Notes: generated by a model from the sequence alone, not told the origin. A stretch of DNA of 6,547 bases from JACRBK01 sp964427955 (GCA_964427955.1 CAYRWY010000336.1:1-6547), one strand, 5' to 3'. Shown: positions 1 through 5,178, counted from the stretch's first letter. A program made the numbers and translations.

Positions 1-33
1 GAGAGGGGACTTGCCCGTGCTCCCCCTCGCCGC

Positions 34-61
34 CCTCGGAGAGGGGGCCGGGGGGGTGAGG
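34..61. repeat. G-rich intergenic repeat arm (partial copy)
   Basis: Positions 38-61 read GGAGAGGGGG, CC, GGGGGGG, TGAGG. This closely matches the right arm of the larger palindrome at 1764-1833 (positions 1806-1827 there), differing by about two small indels. A short stem (CCCCCTC at 22-28 with GAGGGGG at 41-47) could fold here, but the full left arm seen in the other copy is not recognisable. This is probably a decayed or truncated copy of a dispersed palindromic element. Repeats of this CCTCACCCC/GGGGTGAGG type are, from memory, abundant between genes in Chloroflexota and some other phyla. Confidence 0.55.
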
Positions 62-146
62 TAGGCTCTGGCACGTCGTTCGCCAACAGCATCATATACG
101 TAGTCGTGGTCTCGAAATGAATCATCACGGCGGCGGTAGAATGCGT

Positions 147-152
147 TATAAT
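147..152 (+). promoter_or_regulatory. Candidate -10 element (TATAAT) for the PPOX-mrp operon
   Basis: A perfect TATAAT hexamer lies 40 nt before the ATG at 193, predicting transcription start near 158-160 and a 5' leader of about 35 nt. No good -35 hexamer is visible at the normal 16-18 nt distance (the region near 124-129 reads ATCACG), so the call rests on the -10 alone. If the promoter is real, it rules out the more upstream GTG at 157 as the translation start. Confidence 0.5.
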
Positions 153-179
153 CTGCGTGTTCGGGTCACGACTCATTGC

Positions 180-185
180 GGAAAG
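180..185 (+). promoter_or_regulatory. Ribosome binding site (GGAAAG) selecting ATG 193
   Basis: GGAAAG ends 7 nt before the ATG at 193. It supports this start over the in-frame GTG at 157, which lies only 4 nt after a TATAAT and has no Shine-Dalgarno sequence. Confidence 0.5.
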
Positions 186-192
186 CTCGTTG

Positions 193-696
193 ATGCGGCG
201 CACAGAAAAAGAAATCCGGGATCGCAGCCAGATTGACCAGATCATCGCGCGGGCCGACGTCTGCCGGGTAGGACTGAGCAGCGGCGACCGGCCCTATATC
301 GTACCCGTCTCGTTCGGTTACGACGGGCGGGTGATCTATTTTCACACCGCGACCGAAGGCATGAAAATAGATTATATGGCGTCCAATGCCCAGGTGTGCT
401 TCGAGTTCGAGCACGACGTGCGCGTCGTCCCGCACGAGCACAGCGCCTGCCAATGGACCATTTCATTTTACAGCGTAATCGGGTTTGGAACAGTAGCGGA
501 AATTACTGATCCGGAGCGCAAGCAGCACGCGCTCAACCAGATTGTGCAGCATTATGCCGGGACCGAAGCCGACCAGTTCAATCCCCAGTCGTTGGCCCGC
601 ACCCGGCTGTGGGGTATCACCGTTGAATCGATCAGCGGCAAACGATCGACTGACAAAGCCGGCCTGAAACCAAGAGGAGTTTTGAGTGAGCGATAA
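193..696 (+). CDS. Pyridoxamine 5'-phosphate oxidase-family (NimA-like) flavin-binding protein
   Basis: The 167-residue product looks like the FMN-binding split-barrel family that includes NimA-type nitroimidazole reductases and general PPOX-like oxidoreductases. These are cytoplasmic dimers that use FMN (some relatives use F420 or heme). Seen directly: an N-terminal helix starting MRRTEKEI; the strand block PYIVPVSFGYDGRVIYFHT at about residues 34-52, followed by a GMKID turn typical of the flavin-phosphate side; the conserved CQWTISFYSVIGFGT block at about 86-100; and a C-terminal VESISGKRS motif near 144-152 that is characteristic of the NimA-like group. Length is normal for the family (roughly 150-170). 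I chose ATG 193 because of its Shine-Dalgarno sequence and the promoter position, and because family members begin with this MRR(K/T)EKEI segment. The last 11 nt overlap the following mrp-like gene, so the two are probably translated together. The substrate cannot be inferred. Confidence 0.85.
   Translation: MRRTEKEIRDRSQIDQIIARADVCRVGLSSGDRPYIVPVSFGYDGRVIYFHTATEGMKIDYMASNAQVCFEFEHDVRVVPHEHSACQWTISFYSVIGFGTVAEITDPERKQHALNQIVQHYAGTEADQFNPQSLARTRLWGITVESISGKRSTDKAGLKPRGVLSER
673..679 (+). promoter_or_regulatory. Ribosome binding site (AGAGGAG) for the GTG start at 686
   Basis: A strong Shine-Dalgarno sequence sits inside the end of the PPOX gene, 6 nt before GTG 686. It supports GTG as the start codon and places initiation upstream of the PPOX stop codon at 694-696. 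Confidence 0.65.
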
Positions 697-1747
697 CAAA
701 CTGCACGAGGCGGTGATGGCCGCCCTCAGCACCGTCATCGAACCGGAACTGCACCGGGACATCGTCTCTCTGAAGATGGTGCGCGACCTCGCCGTGACCG
801 GCGATGGCGTGGCCCATTTCACCGTCGTGCTGACGACCCCTGCCTGCCCCTTGAAAGACGTGATCTACCAGCGCGCCAAAGACGCCGTCGTGCGCGTGGA
901 CGGGATCACCGGGGTGGACATCAAGTGGGATTCCAACGTCCCGACCGATGGGCGGATCTTTGGCCGTCTCGACATGCCGATCCGCAGCATCATCGCCGTC
1001 ACCAGCGGCAAGGGCGGCGTCGGCAAGAGCACCGTCTCGGTCAACCTGGCGGCGGCGCTGGCGCAGAGCGGTGCCAAAGTCGGTTTGATGGATGCCGACA
1101 TCCTGGGGCCGAACATCCCCAAGATGGTCGGGTTGGGCTTCGACGAGCCGCAGATCACGCCGGATAAGAAAATCGTGCCGGTCGAGGCGTTCGGCCTCAA
1201 AGTGATGAGTATGGGCTTTCTGGCCGATCCCAACACCCCCGTGATCTGGCGCGGCCCGATGCTGCACGGCGCGATCCGGCAGTTCTTCAGCGACGTGGCC
1301 TGGGGCGACCTGGATTACATGGTGGTGGACCTGCCGCCCGGCACCGGCGATGCCCAGCTCAGCCTGGCGCAGTCCGTCCCGCTGACCGGGTCGGTGATCG
1401 TGACCCAGCCGCAGAGCGTGGCGGTGGACGATGCGCGGCGCGGGCTGTTGATGTTCGAAAAACTGAACGTGCCGATTCTGGGCGTGATCGAGAATATGTC
1501 GGGCGACCTGTTCGGCGAGGGCGGCGGCGAGACGCTGGCGAAAGAGCGCGGCGTGCCGTTCCTGGGCCGGGTGCCGCTCATGGCCAATGTGCGCATCGGC
1601 GGCGATGCCGGGCATCCGGTCGTGGCGGACGATCCCTCCTCTCCGGCGGGACAGGCATTCCTGGCGCTGGCTCGCACGGTGGCCGCGCAGGTCAGCATGT
1701 CGCTGCTGGCGCAGAAGCAGACCATCCCGCTGAAAGTGATCAAGTAG
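686..1747 (+). CDS. mrp: Mrp/NBP35/ApbC-type P-loop ATPase with N-terminal MIP18 (DUF59) domain; putative Fe-S carrier
   Basis: This 353-residue cytoplasmic protein belongs to the Mrp/ApbC family of MinD-like ATPases, which in other bacteria carry and deliver iron-sulfur clusters. Domains in order: MIP18/DUF59 at about 1-85, with the conserved cysteine motif TTPACPL (Cys54); then the ATPase from about 100, with deviant Walker A SGKGGVGKST (107-116), MDADILGPN (135-143), WRGPMLHGAIRQF (188-200), DLPPGTGD (215-222) and IENM (268-271). Length is normal for Mrp with a MIP18 domain. The oddity is that the CxxC pair, normally just after IENMS and bridging two subunits around the transferred cluster, is absent: IENMSGD runs straight into LFGEGGGE, and Cys54 is the only cysteine in the protein. 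From memory, actinobacterial Mrp proteins also lack this pair, so the gene is probably functional but may act differently. The start is GTG, supported by its Shine-Dalgarno sequence. The gene overlaps the PPOX gene by 11 nt. Confidence 0.93.
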   Translation: MSDNKLHEAVMAALSTVIEPELHRDIVSLKMVRDLAVTGDGVAHFTVVLTTPACPLKDVIYQRAKDAVVRVDGITGVDIKWDSNVPTDGRIFGRLDMPIRSIIAVTSGKGGVGKSTVSVNLAAALAQSGAKVGLMDADILGPNIPKMVGLGFDEPQITPDKKIVPVEAFGLKVMSMGFLADPNTPVIWRGPMLHGAIRQFFSDVAWGDLDYMVVDLPPGTGDAQLSLAQSVPLTGSVIVTQPQSVAVDDARRGLLMFEKLNVPILGVIENMSGDLFGEGGGETLAKERGVPFLGRVPLMANVRIGGDAGHPVVADDPSSPAGQAFLALARTVAAQVSMSLLAQKQTIPLKVIK

Positions 1748-1763
1748 GACCCTATGCGCTTCA

Positions 1764-1833
1764 TCCCGGCCTCACCCCTAACCCCTCTCCATTGCGCTTT
1801 TGAATGGAGAGGGGCCGGGGGGGGAGGCCGGGA
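1764..1833. repeat. Long imperfect palindrome (REP/MITE-like intergenic repeat)
   Basis: The left arm at 1764-1793 (TCCCGGCCTCACCCCTAACC...) and the right arm at 1803-1833 (AATGGAGAGGGG...GGCCGGGA) are near-perfect reverse complements around a 9-nt loop (GCGCTTTTG). They differ only where TTAGGGGTG is replaced by CCGGGGGGGG in the middle of the arm. The element starts 17 nt after the mrp stop codon. It could fold into a very stable hairpin in RNA and so slow or end transcription or protect the mRNA 3' end, but it lacks a following T-tract, so a classical intrinsic terminator is unlikely. A related arm lies at 38-61. No transposase or target-site duplication is recognisable. Confidence 0.8.
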
Positions 1834-1935
1834 CAAGGCAGTGATTGCCTCACAAAACCTTAACCTGACGCACTGGTGTTCCGTCCTCATGGGGTGGCGC
1901 CGCCAGCCGCTATCGACATTTCCACCGCGCTACCA

Positions 1936-1963
1936 TCCTCACCGCCAATTCCCCTGGTGAGGA
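1936..1963. repeat. Small inverted repeat upstream of the GNAT operon
   Basis: TCCTCACC (1936-1943) and GGTGAGGA (1956-1963) are perfect 8-nt complements around a 12-nt loop. The right arm overlaps where a -35 element for the TATAGA at 1983 would sit, so it could be an operator. The CCTCACC/GGTGAGG core also occurs in the larger repeat family of this window, so it may instead be another degenerate repeat copy. Confidence 0.45.
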
Positions 1964-1982
1964 ACCCTCCCGGCTGGTAATG

Positions 1983-1988
1983 TATAGA
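1983..1988 (+). promoter_or_regulatory. Weak candidate -10 (TATAGA) for the GNAT-ANT(6) operon
   Basis: TATAGA, directly preceded by TG at 1981-1982, lies 34 nt before the ATG at 2023. No convincing -35 hexamer is seen at the right distance. The next gene upstream ends 275 nt earlier, so a promoter somewhere in this spacer is expected; this is the best candidate by eye. Confidence 0.3.
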
Positions 1989-2022
1989 TCTGGTCTGGTG
2001 CCTGCACAAATGAGGGAATCTT

Positions 2023-2598
2023 ATGTTACAGGGCGTATTGGTCGATCTGGTGCCGTATGGGGCACGGTTCGAGGCGCACGAGCAGGAATGGATGAACGGC
2101 CCGCTGCACGAATGGTGGGGCATGGACGCGCTGCAAACGGGCGCGGCGATCCGGGCCAGGCGCGAGGAGCGGCAGTCCGAGCGCGACGCCGGGCGGCGCA
2201 TTCAGTGGGGCGTGACCACGAAACAGGGTCAGCCCATCGGCATCTTTCTTCTGCGTGACGTCCAGATCTACCCGCGGGTGGCCGAAGTCGGTGCCGGGAT
2301 TGGCGATCCGGCCTATTGGGGCGGGGGCTACGGATCGGACGCCATGCTGCTGATCGTGGAGTACGCTTTCGAGTGGCTCGATCTGCGGCGGTTGTTCCTC
2401 ACCACGCGCGGCGATAACGTCCGGGCGCAGCGCCAGGTGGAAAAATGCGGTTTCACGCGGGAAGGCTCCCGCCGCCTGGACCGCCGCAGCAGCCAGGGCG
2501 CATGGGTGGACGGCTTGTACTACGGCCTGCTGCGCGAGGAATGGCCGGGGCGCGCGGTGATGGTCGAGCGGCTGGGCCTGCGGGAGCGCCAGCCATGA
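2023..2598 (+). CDS. GNAT-family N-acetyltransferase (RimJ/RimL type)
   Basis: The 191-residue product carries a single GNAT domain of the RimJ/RimL subgroup, cytoplasmic enzymes that move an acetyl group from acetyl-CoA to an amine (protein N-termini, antibiotics or small metabolites). Seen directly: the strand GQPIGIFLLRDV at about 69-80; strand 4 EVGAGIGDPAYWG at about 88-100; the acetyl-CoA pyrophosphate loop WGGGYGSDA (99-107), a variant of the Q/RxxGxG/A motif; the helix AMLLIVEYAFEWLDLRRL; strand 5 FLTTRGDN with the following helix VRAQRQVEKCGF (133-144); and the terminal strand WVDGLYYGLLREEW (161-174). All core elements are present and the length is usual. ATG 2023 has GAGGG six nt upstream (2012-2016). 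The stop overlaps the next start in ATGA, so it is coupled to the ANT(6)-like gene. The substrate is not evident. The neighbour makes an aminoglycoside or another amine-bearing small molecule conceivable, but this is inference. Confidence 0.88.
   Translation: MLQGVLVDLVPYGARFEAHEQEWMNGPLHEWWGMDALQTGAAIRARREERQSERDAGRRIQWGVTTKQGQPIGIFLLRDVQIYPRVAEVGAGIGDPAYWGGGYGSDAMLLIVEYAFEWLDLRRLFLTTRGDNVRAQRQVEKCGFTREGSRRLDRRSSQGAWVDGLYYGLLREEWPGRAVMVERLGLRERQP
2582..2586 (+). promoter_or_regulatory. Ribosome binding site (GGGAG) selecting ATG 2595
   Basis: GGGAG lies 8 nt before ATG 2595. It supports this start over the in-frame ATG at 2445, which would add 50 proline/glycine/arginine-rich residues that are simply the GNAT gene read in another frame. 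Confidence 0.5.
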
Positions 2599-3464
2599 CG
2601 CCCACCAGCGACCGCTATGAGCAGCTTCTCGCCCGGTTCGTCGCCTGGGCGGAGACCCAGCCCGATCTGCGCGCGGCGGTCGTGATCGGCTCGCGCGCTC
2701 GGACCGATCACCCGGCGGACGACTGGTCCGACCTCGATCTGGTTTTCTTCACCTCGTCCCCGCGGCGCTTCCTGGCCGATACCGCGTGGCTGGACGTCCT
2801 GGCCCCGCACTGGCTGACTTTTCTCGAATATGAGCCGGACGGCACGCCCCGCGAGCGCCGCGTGATGTTCGAGGGGGCGCTGGACGTGGACTTCATCTCA
2901 CTGCCGGTCGAAGCGCAGGCCGGGTTCATGCGTCCCGGCCCCGGCGATCTGGATTTCGTCCGGCACGGCGTCCGGATCGTGCTGGACAAGGACGGCGTGC
3001 TGGCGGCGAATGCCCATCCGCTGCCTGCGCTTCCCCCTGCGCTGCCGCCTGATGAGCCGACCTTCTTGAATCTGGTCAATGACTTCTGGTACCATACCAT
3101 CTGGTCGGCGAAAAAGCTGCGGCGCGGCGAATGGTGGACGGCGCTGGGCTGCATCGACCATTATTTGAAGCGCGAGTGCCTGCTGCGCCTGATCACGTGG
3201 CACGCCCACTACGAGACCTGGCTGGGCGGTCGATTCCTGGAAGAATGGGCCGATCCGCGCGTGATCGACGGGCTGCGCGGCGCGTTCGGCGGTTACGAGC
3301 CGGATGCCCTGCGGCGTGCGCTGTTCGAGACGATGGATCTGTTCGGCTGGCTGGCGGTCGAGACCGCGCACACCCTCGGTTATGCCTATCCCGCGGCGGA
3401 CGTGGCGCGGGTGCGGGCCTGGGTCAGCCGGTGTTTGAGTGAGGAGGATCACGATGAGCGATGA
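2595..3464 (+). CDS. Aminoglycoside 6-adenylyltransferase-like protein (ANT(6)/AadK family)
   Basis: The 289-residue product matches the ANT(6)/AadK nucleotidyltransferase family over its whole length (relatives are about 280-300 residues). These cytoplasmic enzymes transfer AMP from ATP to the 6-hydroxyl of streptomycin. Seen directly: the nucleotidyltransferase signature GSRAR at 32-36, followed by SDLDLVFF with Asp46 and Asp48 (metal-binding DxD), and a further acidic pair in DVDF (97-100). The C-terminal helical domain has the block FWYHTIWSAKKLRRGEWWTA at about 164-183, then LKRECLLRLITWHAHYETW, and ends FETMDLFGWLAVETAHTLGYAYP at 244-266, which parallels the ANT(6) segment ending in GY.YP. 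All catalytic acids expected from the pattern are present, so it is probably active. Its context is chromosomal, with base composition like its neighbours and no integrase or transposon nearby, so it looks like an intrinsic homologue rather than an acquired resistance gene. Real substrate unknown. It starts in ATGA overlap with the GNAT gene and overlaps the next gene by 11 nt. Confidence 0.85.
   Translation: MTPTSDRYEQLLARFVAWAETQPDLRAAVVIGSRARTDHPADDWSDLDLVFFTSSPRRFLADTAWLDVLAPHWLTFLEYEPDGTPRERRVMFEGALDVDFISLPVEAQAGFMRPGPGDLDFVRHGVRIVLDKDGVLAANAHPLPALPPALPPDEPTFLNLVNDFWYHTIWSAKKLRRGEWWTALGCIDHYLKRECLLRLITWHAHYETWLGGRFLEEWADPRVIDGLRGAFGGYEPDALRRALFETMDLFGWLAVETAHTLGYAYPAADVARVRAWVSRCLSEEDHDER
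3441..3448 (+). promoter_or_regulatory. Ribosome binding site (GAGGAGGA) selecting ATG 3454
   Basis: This near-perfect Shine-Dalgarno sequence lies in the end of the ANT(6)-like gene, with its GGAGG core (3443-3447) 6 nt before ATG 3454. It excludes the in-frame GTG at 3439, which would place the ribosome binding site inside the coding region. Confidence 0.75.
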
Positions 3465-4020
3465 AAAAATCAGCGCGTTGATTCAGACCCATGTGGCGCG
3501 CTATCCGCAGTCCGAACTGCTGGACGTCTACAAGCTGCTGCACCAGGCCACCTTTGGCCCCGGTCACGCCATTGCCAGCAAGAAGGCGGCGCGCGAATGG
3601 CTGGAACAGGAAGTGGCGCTGCTGGTCCCGCCGTCCCAGGAGCCGCTGATCGAGAACATCCACCCGGACGGGCAGATCGTGCGGTTGTATCTGCGTCCCT
3701 ACCTGGAGCAGGGCGGTAAGGTCAATCCGCTGCTGGACGCGTTCGTGCGCTCGGCGGAGCAGGTGCGCCCGGATGCGGCGCTGATGGCGCGGCGCTGGGG
3801 GGTGTTCGCGGCGGCGTGCGCGGCGGGAGCGGCCTGGACCCGGCGCTTCGACCGGCACGAGGTGGTGTTGTTCAGCCGGGTGCGCGAGCGCGAAGCCTGG
3901 CCCGCGGTGCACCATTCCCCGGCCTACGAGACGACCTACCATCCCCGCTATCGTGTGCTGACGCGCGCGGAAGCCGAGGCGCTCTGCGCCAAGCTGCGCA
4001 TCGACTTCGTCCTGAGCTAA
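3454..4020 (+). CDS. Conserved protein of unknown function with DVYKLLHQ...FGPGHAI motif
   Basis: I cannot name a function for this 188-residue product, but it resembles a recurring uncharacterised protein of Firmicutes and Chloroflexota that I recall by its N-terminal segment. Visible features: a helical start; DVYKLLHQATFGPGHAI at about 24-40, the most family-like block; a helix AAREWLEQEVALL (45-57); the segment HPDGQIVRLYLRPYLEQGG (70-88), with an HPDG turn and a basic RPYL motif; the alanine-rich helix GVFAAACAAGAAW near 116-128; and a tail with HHSPAYETTYHPRYRVLT (153-170), unusually rich in His and Tyr, which could be a ligand or metal site. There is no signal peptide or membrane segment, so it is probably cytosolic. 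It is the last gene of the GNAT-ANT(6) operon, overlapping the ANT(6)-like gene by 11 nt. That position suggests a related role, but gives no specific one. Confidence 0.75.
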   Translation: MSDEKISALIQTHVARYPQSELLDVYKLLHQATFGPGHAIASKKAAREWLEQEVALLVPPSQEPLIENIHPDGQIVRLYLRPYLEQGGKVNPLLDAFVRSAEQVRPDAALMARRWGVFAAACAAGAAWTRRFDRHEVVLFSRVREREAWPAVHHSPAYETTYHPRYRVLTRAEAEALCAKLRIDFVLS

Positions 4021-4029
4021 AAAGCCATC

Positions 4030-4107
4030 TCAACGCAGAGACCGCAGAGAGCGCAGAGTAAGAAAAACAAGTTTTACCCTCTGCGTTCTCCGCGCGCTCT
4101 GCGTTGA
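4030..4107. repeat. CGCAGAG-type inverted repeat between convergent genes
   Basis: The left arm at 4030-4058 and right arm at 4079-4107 are reverse complements at 25 of 29 positions. Each arm is built of repeated (A/G)CGCAGAG-like units, and the 20-nt loop (4059-4078) is A/T-rich (AAAAAC facing GTTTT). The element fills nearly all of the 93-nt gap between two converging genes. It could act as a terminator in both directions, although neither flank ends in a clear T-run. Read in frame, such repeats give peptides like NAETAESAE; similar intergenic elements are, from memory, widespread in Chloroflexota, cyanobacteria and planctomycetes. Confidence 0.8.
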
Positions 4108-4113
4108 ATGTTC

Positions 4114-5121
4114 TTAGTTTGAATCGTCGTCGGTGACGGGCAGCGGGACGTGCTTGTGCCCGTTGATCACGCGCCGGATTGCGTAGGGACCCTTGCCCTG
4201 CGCCTCGTAGTAGGTCCGCATCAGCATTTCCATCATCAGCCCCAGCAGGACCGACTGCGCGGCCAGTACGCCGAACAGCGCCCCCAGCACCGGCCAGGGC
4301 GAATGCCACAGCAGCCCGCCGCCGAAAATCCCGCTGACGATCATCACCAGGATGCAGATCGTGCTCAACACCGAGAGGATGAAGCCCATCCCGCCGAAGA
4401 TGTACATCGGGCGGGTGTTGTACTTGGTCAGAAACGTGACTGTGATCAGGTCCAGCAGGACTTTGATCGTCCGCCAGATGCCGTACTTGGACTTGCCGTG
4501 AATGCGCGCGCGGTGGTTGACCGGGCGCTCGATGATCTTGGCCCCGGCGGCGTTGGCCAGCACCGGGATGAAGCGGTGCATCGCCCCGTACAGCCGGACA
4601 TGATCCAGCACTTCGCGGCGGTACGTCTTGAGGGTGCAGCCGTAATCATGCAGGTGGACGCCGGTCACGCGGGAGATCAGCCGGTTGGCGATCTTCGACG
4701 GCAGTTTGCGGATCGTCGAATCCTGGCGTTTCTTGCGCCAGCCGCTCACCAGGTCGTAGCCCTCCTGGTCCATCAGGCCGAGCATGACCGGGATCTCGTG
4801 CGGATCGTTCTGGAGGTCCGCGTCCATCAGGGCGATGATGGCCCCGTTGGCGTGATCGATCCCGGCCTGGATCGCGGCAGTCTGCCCGAAATTGCGGCGC
4901 AGCAGCACGGCGCGCACGGTATCCGGCGACTGCTCGGCCAGGGCGGTGATCTTGTCCCGGCTGGAGTCGCGGCTTCCGTCGTCCACGTAGATGATCTCGT
5001 AGCGCAGTCCCAGCCCGCGCAGCACCTCGACCAGTTCCTCGTGAACCGGCAGCACGTTGTCTTCTTCGTTGAAGACCGGCAGAACGACCGACAGGTCAAA
5101 CGGGTAACGGTGCTCGTCCAC
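4114..5121 (-). CDS. Family 2 glycosyltransferase, polyprenyl-phosphate type (DPM1/GtrB/ArnC-like)
   Basis: The 335-residue product is a GT-A fold, family 2 enzyme that should move a sugar from a nucleotide sugar to a polyprenyl phosphate at the cytoplasmic face of the membrane, supplying envelope glycan or glycoprotein synthesis. Seen directly: SVVLPVFNEEDNV (11-23), the usual GT2 start; YVDDGSRDSS (45-54) with the nucleotide-binding DDG; RRNFGQTAAIQAG (75-87); the DxD motif with its neighbours, MDADLQNDP (99-107); GCTLKTYRREV (161-171); and HGKSKYGIWRTIK (208-220), the conserved basic block before the membrane part. Two hydrophobic segments follow at about 238-265 and 277-301, then a short polar tail. 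This matches the two-helix layout of GtrB/ArnC-like enzymes, and the length is usual. The start is GTG with GAGGAGAG six nt upstream; the gene has its own strong promoter and a leader hairpin. The sugar donor cannot be told from sequence. Confidence 0.92.
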   Translation of the reverse strand: MDEHRYPFDLSVVLPVFNEEDNVLPVHEELVEVLRGLGLRYEIIYVDDGSRDSSRDKITALAEQSPDTVRAVLLRRNFGQTAAIQAGIDHANGAIIALMDADLQNDPHEIPVMLGLMDQEGYDLVSGWRKKRQDSTIRKLPSKIANRLISRVTGVHLHDYGCTLKTYRREVLDHVRLYGAMHRFIPVLANAAGAKIIERPVNHRARIHGKSKYGIWRTIKVLLDLITVTFLTKYNTRPMYIFGGMGFILSVLSTICILVMIVSGIFGGGLLWHSPWPVLGALFGVLAAQSVLLGLMMEMLMRTYYEAQGKGPYAIRRVINGHKHVPLPVTDDDSN

Positions 5122-5127
5122 CCGACA

Positions 5128-5135
5128 CTCTCCTC
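5128..5135 (-). promoter_or_regulatory. Ribosome binding site (GAGGAGAG) for the glycosyltransferase GTG start
   Basis: On the minus strand GAGGAGAG ends 6 nt before the GTG at 5121-5119 and supports this non-ATG start. Confidence 0.65.
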
Positions 5136-5155
5136 ACTCCCAGATGACACACAAA

Positions 5156-5178
5156 CACGACGCTGATGAGGCGTCGTG
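5156..5178 (-). promoter_or_regulatory. Leader hairpin of the glycosyltransferase transcript (or terminator of the upstream gene)
   Basis: CACGACGC (5156-5163) and GCGTCGTG (5171-5178) form a perfect 8-bp GC-rich stem with a 7-nt loop. On the minus strand the hairpin begins about 3 nt after the transcription start predicted from the promoter at 5188-5217 and is followed by TTTGTGTGT. It may stabilise the 5' end of the mRNA, serve as an operator just downstream of the -10 element, or stop read-through from the FecR gene ending at 5236. The T-run is too weak to prefer termination firmly. Confidence 0.55.

Larger units (their letters stand above)
1748..2022. other. Spacer between two operons
   Basis: These 275 nt contain no credible gene. 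They hold the long palindrome at 1764-1833, a smaller inverted repeat at 1936-1963 and a weak promoter-like TATAGA near 1983. Short open frames here, such as one opening at 1754, run through the palindrome and lack a ribosome binding site or a protein-like composition. Confidence 0.7.

Noticed and set aside
157..192. Upstream GTG start for the PPOX-like protein
   Set aside because: It lies 4 nt after a TATAAT, so it would fall at or before the predicted transcript start; it has no ribosome binding site and adds 12 residues not seen in the family.
632..1615. 327-codon open frame on the minus strand across the mrp-like gene
   Set aside because: It is antisense to a well-supported Mrp gene, rich in His, Arg and Gly as expected for a GC-rich shadow frame, and has no recognisable domain.
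1764..1833. Classical intrinsic terminator after mrp
   Set aside because: The stem is strong, but the downstream flank has no T-run on either strand, so I report it as a repeat instead.
1754..1960. Possible 68-residue protein in the spacer after mrp
   Set aside because: The frame runs through both arms of the palindrome, has no Shine-Dalgarno sequence and gives low-complexity Gly/Pro/Arg sequence.
2445..2594. N-terminal extension of the ANT(6)-like protein
   Set aside because: The extra 50 residues are the GNAT coding sequence read in another frame. ATG 2595 has its own ribosome binding site and gives the usual family length.
2595..3464. Recently acquired resistance gene on a mobile element
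   Set aside because: No transposase, integrase or attC-like site flanks it, the base composition matches its neighbours, and it is embedded by overlaps within an operon.
4030..4107. CRISPR-like repeats in the CGCAGAG element
   Set aside because: There is one inverted repeat with short internal units, not a series of direct repeats separated by unique spacers of equal length.
4150..5166. 338-codon open frame on the plus strand across the glycosyltransferase gene
   Set aside because: It is the antisense of a clear GT2 enzyme, has a His/Gln/Asp/Arg-rich composition and shows no motif.
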